From Pseudomonas baltica (GTDB lineage: Bacteria > Pseudomonadota > Gammaproteobacteria > Pseudomonadales > Pseudomonadaceae), in NCBI RefSeq assembly GCF_014235765.1, contig NZ_JACMYH010000002.1:186001-250000 (forward strand): 64,000 nt of DNA, read 5' to 3'. Numbering within the stretch: the first letter of the stretch is position 1; the number at the start of each line of letters is the position of its first letter. Under the pieces are notes generated by a model, which made no database searches, was not told the origin of the DNA, and saw nothing but the letters and a program-made list of their open reading frames with translations. Of this stretch, positions 27,147 to 42,811 are shown in pieces. Made by a program: the position numbers and the translations under genes.

Positions 27147-28349
27147 CTAGACCAGCTTGTCTTGCGCTGGTGGCAGGCTTGCCGCTCGCCGGTATAGATA
27201 GAAGGTCAGGCCCAGGCCGGCGCACGCAGCCACGGCGGCGAACAGGAAGATCGCGCTGAAGCCGTAGCCTGCGGCGATGGCGCCTGCCACCGGTCCGGTG
27301 ATGCCCAGCGACATGTCGATGAACAGCGAGTAGGCCCCCACAGCCGCACCGCGGCTGGACGCCGGCACCAGATTGACCGCTTCGACGCCGAGCGCTGGAA
27401 ATACCAGGGAAAATCCGAACCCGGTCAACGCCGCGCCAGCCATGGCCAGCTCCTGGCTGGGCGCAAGCCACAGCAGCAACAAGCCCAGGGTTTCCACGCT
27501 GAGGCATACGATCGCCACCCGAAAACCGCCGATGCGGTTGATCAGGTTGCCGAACAACAGCCGGGCAAGGATAAAGCTGGCACCGAACAGGCTCAGGCAC
27601 AGTGCCGCGTTGTCCCAGGCATTGCTGGCGTAGTAAAGGGTGATGAAGGTGGCGATGGTGCCGAAGCCGATACCGCCCAGGGCCAGCCCGGTGCCATGGG
27701 GCAGCACGCGGCCCAGCACGTGCAGGAACGGTAGCCGCTCGCCGGCCACCACGGGTGCGGGAAGCTTGTTCCAGGCCAGGGCGATGCCCACGCCAGCCAG
27801 CACGATGATGCTCGCACCCATGCTCCACAGGCCCAGATGCTTGACCATCAGCACGCCCAGCGGCGCACCGATGGCCAGGGCGCCGTAGCTGGCAATGCCG
27901 TTCCAGGAGATGACCTTGGCGGTGTTGGCTGCGCCGACGCGGCCAATCCCCCAGCCAATGGACCCCGAGCCCACCAGGCTCTCCGCCGACCCCAGCAGTA
28001 CCCGACCCACCAGCAGGCTGGTCAGGCTCAGCGCCGGCCAGCTTTGCAACCAGCCGGCCAGCAGCATGAACAGCCCGCTGATGCCGCAGCCGACCAGGCC
28101 GTAGATGACTGCTTTCTTGCTGCCCAGGTTGTCGATGATCTTGCTCGCCTGCGGGCGGCTGAGCAGGGTGGCCAGGTACTGCACGCTGATCACCAACCCG
28201 GCAATGACCGCGCCGTAGCCCAGGTCGCTGTGGACGAAGCCTGGCAATACCGCCAGCGGGATGCCGATGCTCAGGTAGCCGATGAAGGTGAACAGGACGA
28301 TGGAGACGACTTGCAGCGTGACCGTCATGGGGCGCTGTGAGTGGGGCAT
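27147..28349 (-). CDS. MFS transporter (YhhS/YfcJ-like)
   Basis: 400 aa, about 12 membrane helices, starting [20 protein letters not shown]. The loop after helix 2 ([18 protein letters not shown]) and [23 protein letters not shown] in helix 4 suit the YhhS/YfcJ drug- or sugar-efflux-like MFS group. Substrate unknown. Convergent with arfB, 11 bases apart. Confidence 0.88.
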   Translation of the reverse strand: MPHSQRPMTVTLQVVSIVLFTFIGYLSIGIPLAVLPGFVHSDLGYGAVIAGLVISVQYLATLLSRPQASKIIDNLGSKKAVIYGLVGCGISGLFMLLAGWLQSWPALSLTSLLVGRVLLGSAESLVGSGSIGWGIGRVGAANTAKVISWNGIASYGALAIGAPLGVLMVKHLGLWSMGASIIVLAGVGIALAWNKLPAPVVAGERLPFLHVLGRVLPHGTGLALGGIGFGTIATFITLYYASNAWDNAALCLSLFGASFILARLLFGNLINRIGGFRVAIVCLSVETLGLLLLWLAPSQELAMAGAALTGFGFSLVFPALGVEAVNLVPASSRGAAVGAYSLFIDMSLGITGPVAGAIAAGYGFSAIFLFAAVAACAGLGLTFYLYRRAASLPPAQDKLV

Positions 28350-28572
28350 AGGTAGATCCGTCGCGGAAGCAGGTGATGGGCGCAGGTGCGGGCAGGCTGG
28401 CTGGGTGTCCGGCGCACACGAGAAATGAAGACAGGCTTACGTGACGCTCATGATAGAGGCACGAGGCACAAAAAGAGAGACGGCGATGGGTGGCGCTTCA
28501 TGCAGATGCTGCTGGCGCGGTTGCTCTGGTGCAGGCCAGCAGCGGGGCCGCAGCCCCGACGCTGGGAGGTGT

Positions 28573-28833
28573 TCAGCTGTTCGAACAGCCGTTGCCCATG
28601 ACCTGATATTCCATGATGTGGCGCTTGCCCTGCGAATCTTCGTAGGTCAGGCGTGCCGGGACCACGGCGCAGACGTTGGGAATCGCTGAAGTCGAGATGA
28701 CGTGAGCAATATCGGGGTGCTGCGAATACTCATAAGGTTCCACCGTGGTTTTTTCGGTGGCAGCCGTGGTGGTTTCATCGGCCAGGGCCATGCCGCTCGC
28801 GCCAATCAGCGCCAGAATCAAAAAAGCTTTCAT
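28573..28833 (-). CDS. DUF2790 small periplasmic protein
   Basis: 86 aa. Signal peptide 1-18 (cleavage near ALA|DET), then the DUF2790 core with HPDIAHVISTSAIPNVCAVV, LTYEDSQGK and YQVMGNGCS; the two Cys may form a disulfide. These small exported proteins are often copper- or stress-linked in Pseudomonas and their function is unsettled. AGGA nine bases before the ATG. Confidence 0.9.
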   Translation of the reverse strand: MKAFLILALIGASGMALADETTTAATEKTTVEPYEYSQHPDIAHVISTSAIPNVCAVVPARLTYEDSQGKRHIMEYQVMGNGCSNS

Positions 28834-29172
28834 GTCTATTTTCCTGTTTTGCAGTCGTCAGGGGGCACGCAGCCCTTGTGAGGTCACGTGTGAAACTTGA
28901 GAGTGGGAATGTTGCGATCGACAGGCCTTCGTGGGGGGATGCAGTCTTCGTCGATCGCGGTGCCGTTGCTGGCGAAATCGATTCTAGGCGTGCACGGTGG
29001 AGGTAAACAGAGCCGGTTCGGATAAACAGTTTTATTCGAATCTGCACTAATCCCGCAGGCCCGGGCGTGCATCGGTGCAAGCGGCGGTACTACCATCGTC
29101 GAATGGCTGCACGGGCCAGATACCCTTAAAACAGGTGTATAAAACAACAACTACTCAACCGAGGTATGAAAG
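28834..29172. other. 339-base divergent region between the DUF2790 gene and acsA
   Basis: No gene is supported. The acsA-proximal 60 bases are AT-rich, with TATAAA near 29138 as a possible -10, and GAGGT before the acsA start. No REP or clear palindrome seen. Confidence 0.4.
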
Positions 29173-31134
<1,962 letters not shown>

Positions 31135-31571
31135 GTTGACGCGACCTCGGGGGCCTCTGCCCGCGAAGGGGCCCGCAAGGTTGTTCAGGCAGCGCTGGCG
31201 TTACTGCGGTAACGCCATTGCCGCGCCGGGTGCCACCCAAGGCCCCATCGCCTGTCACATGCAACATCTCCCACAACCCCAAGCTTGCCGTCTGCCAAGC
31301 CTTTGCCAATAATGGGCGCGCTAATTGCTTGATGGACAGGTTGCGCGTCTTTTTGCTCAGCCACAATCGGCATGGGCTGTCAATCCCTTGGTCTGGGTGT
31401 CTCGGTGCTTCTGTAACTACTTGTCGCATTGAAGAAATATCGACTGGCACAGTGCCGTTAAAATGCGCTCACTCGCCGGACCTCGTGGCGTCGCCCGTTC
31501 AGCCTCATTTTTCGCATTCTGGGCCTGCGCTCACTTTGCCCATACTGCCCATTTTCGCTGGAGCTCACCCA
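31135..31571. other. 437-base region upstream of aotJ: REP remnant and ArgR site
   Basis: No gene. GGCCTCTGCCCGCGAAGGGG at about 31151 is a REP remnant just after acsA. An ArgR-type box lies at 31422-31437 (separate entry). The remainder is the long leader of the aot operon. Confidence 0.5.
31422..31437 (+). promoter_or_regulatory. ArgR-type binding site before the aot operon
   Basis: TGTCGC-N8-AA matches the published half-site consensus of Pseudomonas ArgR. CTGTAAC lies about 10 bases upstream, and the same CTGTAAC precedes the equivalent site before aruC. Confidence 0.6.
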
Positions 31572-32348
31572 ATGAAGAAACTTGCACTGTTTGGCGCATT
31601 GGCACTGTCCGTGCTGTCGGCGACCTCGTTCGCCGATGAAAAGCCGCTGAAGATCGGTATCGAAGCCGCTTACCCACCGTTCGCGTCCAAGGCGCCGGAT
31701 GGCAGCATCGTCGGTTTCGACTACGACATCGGCAACGCGCTGTGCGCTGAGATGAAGGTCAAGTGCACTTGGGTCGAGCAGGAATTCGACGGTCTCATTC
31801 CCGCCCTCAAGGTCCGCAAGATCGACGCCATTCTGTCGTCGATGTCGATTACCGACGACCGCAAGAAGTCCGTTGATTTCACCAACAAGTACTACGCCAC
31901 TCCGGCGCGTCTGGTCATGAAGTCCGGCACCCAGGTGAGCGACTCCATGGCCGAGCTCAAAGGCAAGAAGATCGGCGTGCAGCGCGGCACCATCCATGAC
32001 CGGTATGCCACCGAGGTGCTCAAGCCGCTGGGCGTCGAAGTGATGCCGTACGGCTCGCAGAACGAGATCTACCTGGACGTGGCCGCCGGTCGACTGGACG
32101 GCACGCTGGCCGATGCCACCCTGTTGCAGGACGGTTTCCTCAACACCGACGCCGGCAAGGGCTACGCATTCGTCGGCCCGTCGGTCAACGACCCGAAATA
32201 CTTCGGTGACGGCATCGGTATCGCCGTGCGCAAGGGCGACAAGGCCAACGTGGATCGCATCAACGCGGCCATCGAAGGCATTCGCGCCAACGGCGAGTAC
32301 AAGAAGATCCAGGACAAGTACTTCGATTTCGACATCTACGGCAAATAA
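31572..32348 (+). CDS. aotJ: Arginine/ornithine ABC transporter substrate-binding protein
   Basis: Periplasmic receptor of the arginine/ornithine importer. 258 aa; signal peptide 1-21 (cleavage at TSFA|DE), then the family-3 solute-binding fold starting [18 protein letters not shown] with [11 protein letters not shown] and [20 protein letters not shown]. The ATG at 31572 is chosen because it gives a proper signal peptide. First gene of aotJ-Q-M-P, followed by argR. Confidence 0.93.
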   Translation: MKKLALFGALALSVLSATSFADEKPLKIGIEAAYPPFASKAPDGSIVGFDYDIGNALCAEMKVKCTWVEQEFDGLIPALKVRKIDAILSSMSITDDRKKSVDFTNKYYATPARLVMKSGTQVSDSMAELKGKKIGVQRGTIHDRYATEVLKPLGVEVMPYGSQNEIYLDVAAGRLDGTLADATLLQDGFLNTDAGKGYAFVGPSVNDPKYFGDGIGIAVRKGDKANVDRINAAIEGIRANGEYKKIQDKYFDFDIYGK

Positions 32349-32434
32349 GCCGGCAGGCGTCACCTGACTGATGGTGCAAACGGCGGGAAACCGCGGTCTG
32401 CACCATTTTTCATTCTTCGGGCGAGGATCTCTAC

Positions 32435-33124
32435 ATGTTGAAAGGCTACGGGGCCGTCATTCTCGATGGCGCTTGGCTGACGCTGCAGCTCGCCTTGTCG
32501 TCCATGGCACTGGCCATCGTGCTGGGTCTGTTCGGCGTGGCCCTGCGCCTGTCGCCGGTACGCTGGCTGGCCTGGCTGGGTGACCTGTACGCCACGGTGA
32601 TTCGTGGCATACCCGATCTGGTGTTGATCCTGCTGATCTTCTACGGTGGCCAGGACATCCTCAATCGCGTGGCGCCGTTGGTGGGTTACGACGACTACAT
32701 CGACCTCAATCCGCTGCTGGCCGGTATCTTCACCCTGGGTTTCATCTTCGGTGCCTACCTGTCGGAAACCTTTCGCGGCGCGTTCATGGCCATTCCCAAG
32801 GGCCAGGCCGAAGCCGGCATGGCCTATGGCATGAGCAGCCTGCAGGTGTTCTTCCGGGTGCTGGTGCCGCAGATGATTCGCCTGGCGATTCCCGGCGTCA
32901 CCAATAACTGGCTGGTGTTGACCAAGGCCACGGCATTGATTTCGGTGGTCGGCCTGCAGGACATGATGTTCAAGGCCAAGCAGGCGGCGGATGCCACCCG
33001 CGAACCGTTCACCTTCTTCCTCGCGGTGGCGGCGATGTACCTGGTCATCACCAGTGTGTCGCTGCTGTTGCTGCGCGCCATCGAAAAACGCTACTCGGTG
33101 GGCATCAAGGCGGCTGAGCTATGA
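32435..33124 (+). CDS. aotQ: Arginine/ornithine ABC transporter permease (AotQ)
   Basis: 229-aa HisQ-type permease with five membrane helices, the TVIRGIPDLVLILLIFYGG segment and an EAGMAYGMSSLQVF coupling helix. Its stop overlaps the aotM start (ATGA at 33121-33124), so the two permease halves are coupled. Confidence 0.93.
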   Translation: MLKGYGAVILDGAWLTLQLALSSMALAIVLGLFGVALRLSPVRWLAWLGDLYATVIRGIPDLVLILLIFYGGQDILNRVAPLVGYDDYIDLNPLLAGIFTLGFIFGAYLSETFRGAFMAIPKGQAEAGMAYGMSSLQVFFRVLVPQMIRLAIPGVTNNWLVLTKATALISVVGLQDMMFKAKQAADATREPFTFFLAVAAMYLVITSVSLLLLRAIEKRYSVGIKAAEL

Positions 33125-33819
33125 TCTTCGATTACAACGTCGTCTGGGACAGCCTGCCGCTGTACATGAGCGGTATGCTGGAAACCTTGAAGCTGCTGGC
33201 GATTTCGCTGTTCTTCGGTCTGTTGGTGGCGCTGCCGCTGGGTTTGATGCGGGTGTCCCGGCAGCCGCTGGTCAACGGCATCGCGTGGCTCTACACCTAC
33301 GTGATCCGTGGCACGCCCATGCTGGTGCAGCTGTTTCTGATCTATTACGGTCTGGCCCAGTTCGAGGCCGTGCGCAACAGCGTGCTCTGGCCCTGGTTGT
33401 CGAGCGCCACGTTCTGCGCCTGCCTGGCCTTCGCCATCAATACCAGTGCCTACACCGCCGAAATCATCGCCGGCAGCCTGCGGGCCACGCCACCGGGCGA
33501 GATCGAAGCGGCCAAGGCCATGGGCATGTCCAGGGCCGGGATGTACCGGCGTATCCTGCTGCCCTCGGCACTGCGCCGAGCGCTGCCGCAGTACAGCAAC
33601 GAAGTGATCATGATGCTGCAGACCACCAGCCTGGCTTCGATCGTGACCCTGATCGACATCACCGGCGCAGCACGTACGGTGAACGCCCAGTACTATCTGC
33701 CGTTCGAGGCCTACATCACGGCGGGTGTGTGCTACCTGTGCCTGACGTTCATTCTGGTGCGCCTGTTCAAGCTGGCCGAGCGCCGCTGGCTGGCCTACCT
33801 GGCACCGCGCAGGCACTGA
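33121..33819 (+). CDS. aotM: Arginine/ornithine ABC transporter permease (AotM)
   Basis: 232-aa HisM-type partner of AotQ, with YVIRGTPMLVQLFLIYYGL and the coupling motif EAAKAMGMSRAGMYRRI. Pairs with AotQ in the inner membrane. Confidence 0.93.
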   Translation: MIFDYNVVWDSLPLYMSGMLETLKLLAISLFFGLLVALPLGLMRVSRQPLVNGIAWLYTYVIRGTPMLVQLFLIYYGLAQFEAVRNSVLWPWLSSATFCACLAFAINTSAYTAEIIAGSLRATPPGEIEAAKAMGMSRAGMYRRILLPSALRRALPQYSNEVIMMLQTTSLASIVTLIDITGAARTVNAQYYLPFEAYITAGVCYLCLTFILVRLFKLAERRWLAYLAPRRH

Positions 33820-33890
33820 ACGCGTGCAGCAAAAACCTTTTCGCCACGGGCCGCTGGCCCGTGACTGACCGATTTGCGAGACCCCCGATC

Positions 33891-34655
33891 ATGTACAAAC
33901 TCCAAGTTCAGGACCTGCACAAGCGCTATGGCTCGCATGAGGTGCTCAAGGGTGTCTCGCTGGCGGCGAAGGCGGGCGATGTGATCAGCATCATCGGCTC
34001 CAGCGGATCGGGCAAGAGCACGTTCCTGCGTTGCATCAACCTGCTCGAGCAGCCCCACGCGGGCAAGATCCTGCTCAACGACGAAGAGCTCAAACTGGTT
34101 GCCGGCAAGGATGGGGCGCTCAGGGCAGCCGACCCCAAGCAGCTGCAACGCTTGCGTTCGCGCCTGTCGATGGTGTTCCAGCATTTCAACCTGTGGTCGC
34201 ACATGACCGCGCTGGAAAACGTCATCGAAGCGCCCGTGCATGTGTTGGGCGTATCGAAAAAGCAAGCGCTGGAAAAAGCCGAGTACTATCTGGCCAAGGT
34301 GGGGGTCTCGCACCGCAAGGATGCCTATCCGGGGCACATGTCCGGTGGCGAGCAGCAGCGTGTCGCCATTGCCCGTGCATTGGCGGTGGAACCCGAGGTG
34401 ATGTTGTTCGACGAACCGACTTCGGCGCTCGACCCGGAACTGGTGGGTGACGTGCTCAAGGTGATGCAGGCCCTGGCTCAGGAAGGGCGGACCATGGTCG
34501 TCGTGACCCACGAGATGGGTTTCGCCCGTGAGGTGTCGAACCAACTGGTGTTTCTGCACAAGGGCCTGGTCGAAGAAACCGGCGACCCGCGCGAGGTGCT
34601 GGCCAATCCGCGTTCCGAGCGGTTGCAGCAGTTCTTGTCCGGCAGCCTCAAGTGA
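33891..34655 (+). CDS. aotP: Arginine/ornithine ABC transporter ATP-binding protein (AotP)
   Basis: 254-aa ATPase of the importer: Walker A GSSGSGKST (about 38-46), signature MSGGEQQRVAIARAL, Walker B VMLFDEPTSALD and H-loop VVVTHEMGF. Seventy-one bases after aotM; the extra aotO gene known from P. aeruginosa is missing here. Confidence 0.94.
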   Translation: MYKLQVQDLHKRYGSHEVLKGVSLAAKAGDVISIIGSSGSGKSTFLRCINLLEQPHAGKILLNDEELKLVAGKDGALRAADPKQLQRLRSRLSMVFQHFNLWSHMTALENVIEAPVHVLGVSKKQALEKAEYYLAKVGVSHRKDAYPGHMSGGEQQRVAIARALAVEPEVMLFDEPTSALDPELVGDVLKVMQALAQEGRTMVVVTHEMGFAREVSNQLVFLHKGLVEETGDPREVLANPRSERLQQFLSGSLK

Positions 34656-34765
34656 TCGCCGCTTGAAACATCTGCCGGGTGTTTTCCTGCGAGCAGGTCG
34701 AGCATGCCTGGCGCAGTGCCATTTCCCATTCGGTTTTTGATACTTAAGGTTTCGGTCCGCATCAG

Positions 34766-35746
34766 ATGACAGCCCAACGAATCGGTTTCCTCTATTGGCC
34801 CAGCACGCGAGCCCTGACCCTGGCGCTGGCCGAAGAGGCCCTGCGAGTGGCGCAGAAGGTGCACCCGGAAGTGACCTACGAGTTGCTTTTCCTGCAGGCC
34901 GAACCACCTGTTCCAGGCGGCTGGCAGCTACCCGGTGAGGCGTGGAACGGTCGCCTGGAGGGTTGCCAGAAGCTTTTTCTGCTGGCTGACGAGCCACCGT
35001 CGGCGCTGGCGCCGGCACTGGCCACTGCGCTCAAGCAGACGGTCCGGGCCGGATGCCTGGTGGGCGGGCTGTCGGCGGGGGTCTACCCGCTGGCGCAGCT
35101 GGGGTTGCTCGATGGCTACCGCGCGGCCGTGCACTGGCGCTGGCAGGATGATTTCGCCGAGCGCTTTCCCAAGGTCATCGCCACCAGCCACCTGTTCGAT
35201 TGGGACCGCGACCGCATGACGGCTTGCGGGGGCTTGTCGGTGCTCGACCTGCTGCTGGCGGTACTGGCCCGCGATCACGGCGCCGAACTGGCCGGGGCGG
35301 TGTCCGAAGAGCTGGTGGTGGAGCGTATCCGCGAGGGCGGCGAGCGCCAGCGCATTCCGTTGCAGAATCGTCTGGGGTCCAGCCATCCGAAGCTGACCCA
35401 GGCGGTGTTGTTGATGGAAGCCAATATCGAAGAGCCGCTGACCACCGACGAGATCGCCCAGCATGTGTGTGTTTCGCGGCGCCAGCTGGAGCGCATCTTC
35501 AAGCAGTACCTGAACCGCGTACCCAGCCAGTACTACCTCGAGTTGCGCCTGAACAAGGCGCGGCAGATGTTGATGCAGACCAGCAAGTCGATCATCCAGA
35601 TCGGCCTGTCGTGCGGGTTTTCCTCGGGCCCGCATTTTTCCAGCGCGTACCGCAATTTTTTCGGCGCCACCCCCCGCGAGGATCGCAACCAGCGTCGCAG
35701 CAGCAGCCCGTTCGAATTGTCTTCGGTCCCCGCCGAGCGAGGTTGA
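34766..35746 (+). CDS. argR: AraC-family arginine-responsive regulator ArgR
   Basis: 326 aa: an N-terminal GlxA/DJ-1-like sensor domain (about 1-190) and a C-terminal AraC DNA-binding domain (about 215-310; VSRRQLERIFKQYLN, SIIQIGLSCGFSS). In P. aeruginosa ArgR activates aot and aru and represses arginine synthesis genes. Its place between aot and aru and the boxes before both operons support the same role here. Confidence 0.93.
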   Translation: MTAQRIGFLYWPSTRALTLALAEEALRVAQKVHPEVTYELLFLQAEPPVPGGWQLPGEAWNGRLEGCQKLFLLADEPPSALAPALATALKQTVRAGCLVGGLSAGVYPLAQLGLLDGYRAAVHWRWQDDFAERFPKVIATSHLFDWDRDRMTACGGLSVLDLLLAVLARDHGAELAGAVSEELVVERIREGGERQRIPLQNRLGSSHPKLTQAVLLMEANIEEPLTTDEIAQHVCVSRRQLERIFKQYLNRVPSQYYLELRLNKARQMLMQTSKSIIQIGLSCGFSSGPHFSSAYRNFFGATPREDRNQRRSSSPFELSSVPAERG

Positions 35747-35789
35747 CCCTCTTTCCGGATTGCGCCGTGCCAGGCGAAGCGCGGTGTGG

Positions 35790-35968
35790 CTTTCGCGGCC
35801 ATGGACCGCTCCTACGGGAGTGCGCGCAGAACCCTTGTGGGAGCGGGCTCCGCCCGCGAATCAGGCACCGCGGTGTACCTAGTGAACCGTGGTGTGGCTT
35901 TCGCGGCCACGCACCGCTCCTACGGGAGTACGCGCAGAACCCTTGTAGGAGCGGTCATCGGCCGCGAA
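35790..35968. repeat. Four REP elements of two sequence groups
   Basis: CTTTCGCGGCCATGGACCGC and CTTTCGCGGCCACGCACCGC each face a reverse element. One reverse element is GTGGGAGCGGGC type, the other GTAGGAGCGGTC type. The stretch TACGGGAGT(G/A)CGCGCAGAACC occurs in both doublets, so this is a duplicated BIME. Confidence 0.8.
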
Positions 35969-36024
35969 TGGGTGGTGCGGTCGATCTGACACAACACGCA
36001 CGTCAGCGCCTTTCTATCCCTATA

Positions 36025-36092
36025 TGTCGCATTCGCGACAACCCCCGTAGAATGGCGGTTTGGCGCTGTAACAAGTTGTCGCATGGCGGCAA
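36025..36092 (+). promoter_or_regulatory. Two ArgR-type boxes before aruC
   Basis: TGTCGC at 36025-36030 (then N8 and CA, one mismatch) and TGTCGC at 36077-36082 followed by N8-AA, a full match. CTGTAAC lies just before the second, as in the aot region. Confidence 0.6.
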
Positions 36093-36158
36093 TGCCGCGC
36101 GTGCACCAGTCCTTACAATCCCCTATCGCTCGCCCATTCTGCGCTGAGCGTTCCTTGA

Positions 36159-37391
<1,233 letters not shown>

Positions 37392-37469
37392 TCGGCCCGT
37401 TCGTGGCGTTGGCTCAAAGCCAGCGCCACCTCTGCAATCGACCCGCTGCAATCGACAAGGAGTGGCACC

Positions 37470-38498
37470 ATGCTGGTAATGCGCCCTGCGCAAATGGCTG
37501 ACCTGGCCGAGGTTCAGCGCCTGGCTGCCGACAGCCCCATCGGTGTCACTTCGCTGCCCGACGATGCAGGCCGGTTGAGTGACAAGATCGCCAAGTCCGA
37601 GGCGTCCTTTGCCGCCGAAGTCAGCTTCAACGGTGAGGAAAGCTATTTCTTCGTTCTTGAAGACCTGAGCACCCAGCGCCTGGTCGGCTGTTCGGCGATC
37701 GTCGCCTCCGCCGGCTACTCCGAACCCTTCTACAGCTTTCGCAACGAGACCTTCGTGCACGCTTCGCGCGAGCTGAAGATCCACAACAAGATTCACGTGC
37801 TTTCGCAGTGTCATGACCTGACCGGCAACAGCCTGTTGACCAGCTTCTACGTGGTGCCCGAACTGGTCGGCAGTATCTGGGCCGAGCTCAACTCGCGGGC
37901 ACGCCTGCTGTTCATGGCCAACCACCCGGAGCGCTTTGCCGATTCGGTGGTGACCGAGATCGTCGGCTACAGCGACGAACACGGCGACTCACCTTTCTGG
38001 GACGCGATCGGCCGCAACTTCTTCGATCTCAACTACGCCGAGGCCGAACGCCTGTGCGGCATCAAGAGCCGCACGTTTCTCGCCGAACTGATGCCGCACT
38101 ACCCGATCTACGTGCCCTTGCTGCCCGACCAGGCGCAAGAGGCCATGGGCCAGGTACACCCGCGTGCGCAGGTGACGTTCGACATTCTGATGCGCGAAGG
38201 CTTCGAAACCGATCACTACATCGACATCTTCGACGGAGGGCCCACCCTGCATGCACGGGTATCGGGCATTCGCTCGATCGCCCACAGCCGCGTGGTGCCG
38301 GTCAAGCTTGTCGCGGCGTCGGACGAGCGCGGCGGCCCTGGCCGTCCCTACCTGGTTTCCAACGGTCTGCTGCAGGATTACCGCGCGGTGCTGCTGGAAC
38401 TCGACTGGGTGCCCGGCAAGCCGGTCGGGCTGGACCTGGCCACCGCCGAGGCGCTGGGTGTGGGCGAGGGCGCCAGCGTGCGTCTGGTTGCAGTTTGA
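37470..38498 (+). CDS. aruF: Arginine N-succinyltransferase, alpha subunit
   Basis: With AruG moves a succinyl group from succinyl-CoA to arginine, the pathway's first step. The 342 aa of the AstA family start MLVMRPAQMADLAEVQRLAA. About 35-40% of positions appear shared by eye with AruG, including QELN/RELK, LTGNS and PYFG-like segments, as expected for a duplicated pair. Confidence 0.93.
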   Translation: MLVMRPAQMADLAEVQRLAADSPIGVTSLPDDAGRLSDKIAKSEASFAAEVSFNGEESYFFVLEDLSTQRLVGCSAIVASAGYSEPFYSFRNETFVHASRELKIHNKIHVLSQCHDLTGNSLLTSFYVVPELVGSIWAELNSRARLLFMANHPERFADSVVTEIVGYSDEHGDSPFWDAIGRNFFDLNYAEAERLCGIKSRTFLAELMPHYPIYVPLLPDQAQEAMGQVHPRAQVTFDILMREGFETDHYIDIFDGGPTLHARVSGIRSIAHSRVVPVKLVAASDERGGPGRPYLVSNGLLQDYRAVLLELDWVPGKPVGLDLATAEALGVGEGASVRLVAV

Positions 38499-38558
38499 TA
38501 CCTGGTTGAACAGGCCGAGTTCTGCAGGTACCACGCGGTGCCTGCTCGAGGAGAAAGC

Positions 38559-41050
<2,492 letters not shown>

Positions 41051-41099
41051 GCGGTCGTTGCACCTTTGCGTACAAGAACAGATCCACGGAGCCGAACCG

Positions 41100-42443
41100 A
41101 TGAAACCCTGTGAAGTGAATTTCGATGGCCTGGTGGGGCCTACCCACAACTACGGTGGGTTGTCCTACGGCAACGTGGCGTCGCAGAGCAACAGCCAGCA
41201 AGGCTCGAATCCGCGCGAAGCGGCGCGTCAGGGCCTGGCCAAGATGAAAGCGCTGATGGAACTGGGCTTCACCCAGGGCGTTCTGGCGCCGCAGGAGCGC
41301 CCGGATGTGGCAGCATTGCGCCGCCTGGGCTTCGCCGGCAGCGATGCCGAGGTGATCGCCCAGGCCGCGCGTGATGCCATGCCGCTGCTGGTGGCTAGCT
41401 GTTCGGCCTCGAGCATGTGGGTAGCCAACGCCGCCACTGTCAGTCCCAGCGCCGACACGGCCGATGGGCGCGTGCATTTCACCGCGGCGAACCTCAACTG
41501 CAAATTCCACCGCAGCATCGAACACCCGACCACCAGCCGGGTGCTGCAGGCGATGTTTGCCGACCCCGCGCACTTCGCCCACCATGAAGCACTGCCTGCC
41601 GTCGCCCAGTTCGGCGACGAGGGCGCTGCCAACCATACGCGGCTGTGCCGGGACTATGGCGAGGCTGGCGTGGAGTTTTTCGTCTACGGCCGCAGCGCCT
41701 TCGACGCACGAGTGCCCGCGCCGCAGAAATATCCGGCGCGCCAGACTTTGGAAGCGTCCCAGGCGGTGGCTCGGCTGCATGGGTTGAGCGAGCAGGGCGT
41801 GGTTTTTGCCCAGCAGAATCCGGCGGTCATCGACCAGGGGGTGTTCCATAACGACGTGATCGCGGTCGGCAACGGCGAGCTGTTGTTCCATCATCAGGAC
41901 GCCTTCCTCGACAGCGACCGCGTGCTGGCCGAACTGCAAACCAAGCTCGCCGCGCGCGGTGGTCGGCTGCAGGCGATCAGCGTGCCGCGCGCCGACGTTT
42001 CCGTGGACGACGCCGTGCGCACCTACCTGTTCAACAGCCAGTTGCTCACCCGCGCCGATGGCAGCATGCTGCTGGTGGTCCCGGAAGAGTGCCGCGCCAA
42101 CCCGCGGGTCTGGAGCTACCTGGAGCAGCTGACCGGGCAGGGCACAGGCATTGCCGAGGTCAAGGTATTCGACCTCAAGCAAAGCATGCGCAACGGCGGC
42201 GGCCCGGCATGTCTGCGCCTGCGCGTGGCGCTCAAGCCCGAGGAGCTGGCGGCGGTCAACCCAGGCGTGATCCTCACACCCGCGCTGCACGACACCCTGA
42301 ACGACTGGGTCGAACGTCACTATCGCGACCGTCTGGTCGAAGCCGATATGGCCGACCCGCAACTGCTGATCGAATGCCGCGAGGCATTGGACGAGCTGAC
42401 CCGGATCCTCCGGTTGGGTTCGGTCTATCCTTTCCAGCTCTGA
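41100..42443 (+). CDS. astB: N-succinylarginine dihydrolase
   Basis: Hydrolyses N2-succinylarginine to succinylornithine, CO2 and two ammonia. 447 aa, amidinotransferase fold, starting [20 protein letters not shown]. Catalytic segments are visible around HHQDAF and [12 protein letters not shown], where the Cys nucleophile lies. The ATG at 41100 gives the conserved N-terminus. Confidence 0.95.
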   Translation: MKPCEVNFDGLVGPTHNYGGLSYGNVASQSNSQQGSNPREAARQGLAKMKALMELGFTQGVLAPQERPDVAALRRLGFAGSDAEVIAQAARDAMPLLVASCSASSMWVANAATVSPSADTADGRVHFTAANLNCKFHRSIEHPTTSRVLQAMFADPAHFAHHEALPAVAQFGDEGAANHTRLCRDYGEAGVEFFVYGRSAFDARVPAPQKYPARQTLEASQAVARLHGLSEQGVVFAQQNPAVIDQGVFHNDVIAVGNGELLFHHQDAFLDSDRVLAELQTKLAARGGRLQAISVPRADVSVDDAVRTYLFNSQLLTRADGSMLLVVPEECRANPRVWSYLEQLTGQGTGIAEVKVFDLKQSMRNGGGPACLRLRVALKPEELAAVNPGVILTPALHDTLNDWVERHYRDRLVEADMADPQLLIECREALDELTRILRLGSVYPFQL

Positions 42444-42493
42444 TTCAACGAGCTTTGATTTTTTCCAACTCTAAATAGCATCGAGGTACACCT

Positions 42494-42784
42494 ATGTCCG
42501 ACGCCCTGCGCTTGATTCTCGAAGACACCGACGGCACCCAGCTGGAAACCTCCTGCACGCGCTTCTGCGTGGTCTGGCAGGGCAAGGAAGTCTGGATCCA
42601 GCATGACGGCCGCGGCCAGTTGCTGATCGGTGTGGACGTCGAGGAAGGCGATGCCGAATACGCCAACCTGTTGCTGCGCCCGCTGGCGACCAACCTGGTC
42701 AGCCTGCAGCTGGAAATGGAGCCGGCCGACGCCGGTGCCGAGGACGAAGACGGCCACGTTCACGGTCCCGACTGCAACCACTAA
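42494..42784 (+). CDS. Small conserved acidic protein in the ast operon
   Basis: 96 aa, strongly acidic, with a tail rich in Asp, Glu and His ending GPDCNH, which could bind metal. Pseudomonads keep a gene of this size between astB and astE, so it is real and probably tied to arginine breakdown, but no activity is known. GAGGTACACCT precedes the ATG. Confidence 0.8.
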   Translation: MSDALRLILEDTDGTQLETSCTRFCVVWQGKEVWIQHDGRGQLLIGVDVEEGDAEYANLLLRPLATNLVSLQLEMEPADAGAEDEDGHVHGPDCNH

Positions 42785-42811
42785 AACCTCATCCTTCAGG
42801 GACGCCGCCCC

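Noticed and set aside
25072..28419. A 1115-aa minus-strand open frame over rluB, the permease and arfB
   Set aside because: Runs through several known genes and an intergenic terminator; GC-driven shadow.
28884..29150. Small minus-strand frame upstream of acsA
   Set aside because: No ribosome site or family features; overlaps the promoter region.
31218..31571. N-terminal extension of aotJ
   Set aside because: The extension is intergenic sequence with REP and ArgR site; the ATG at 31572 yields a proper signal peptide.
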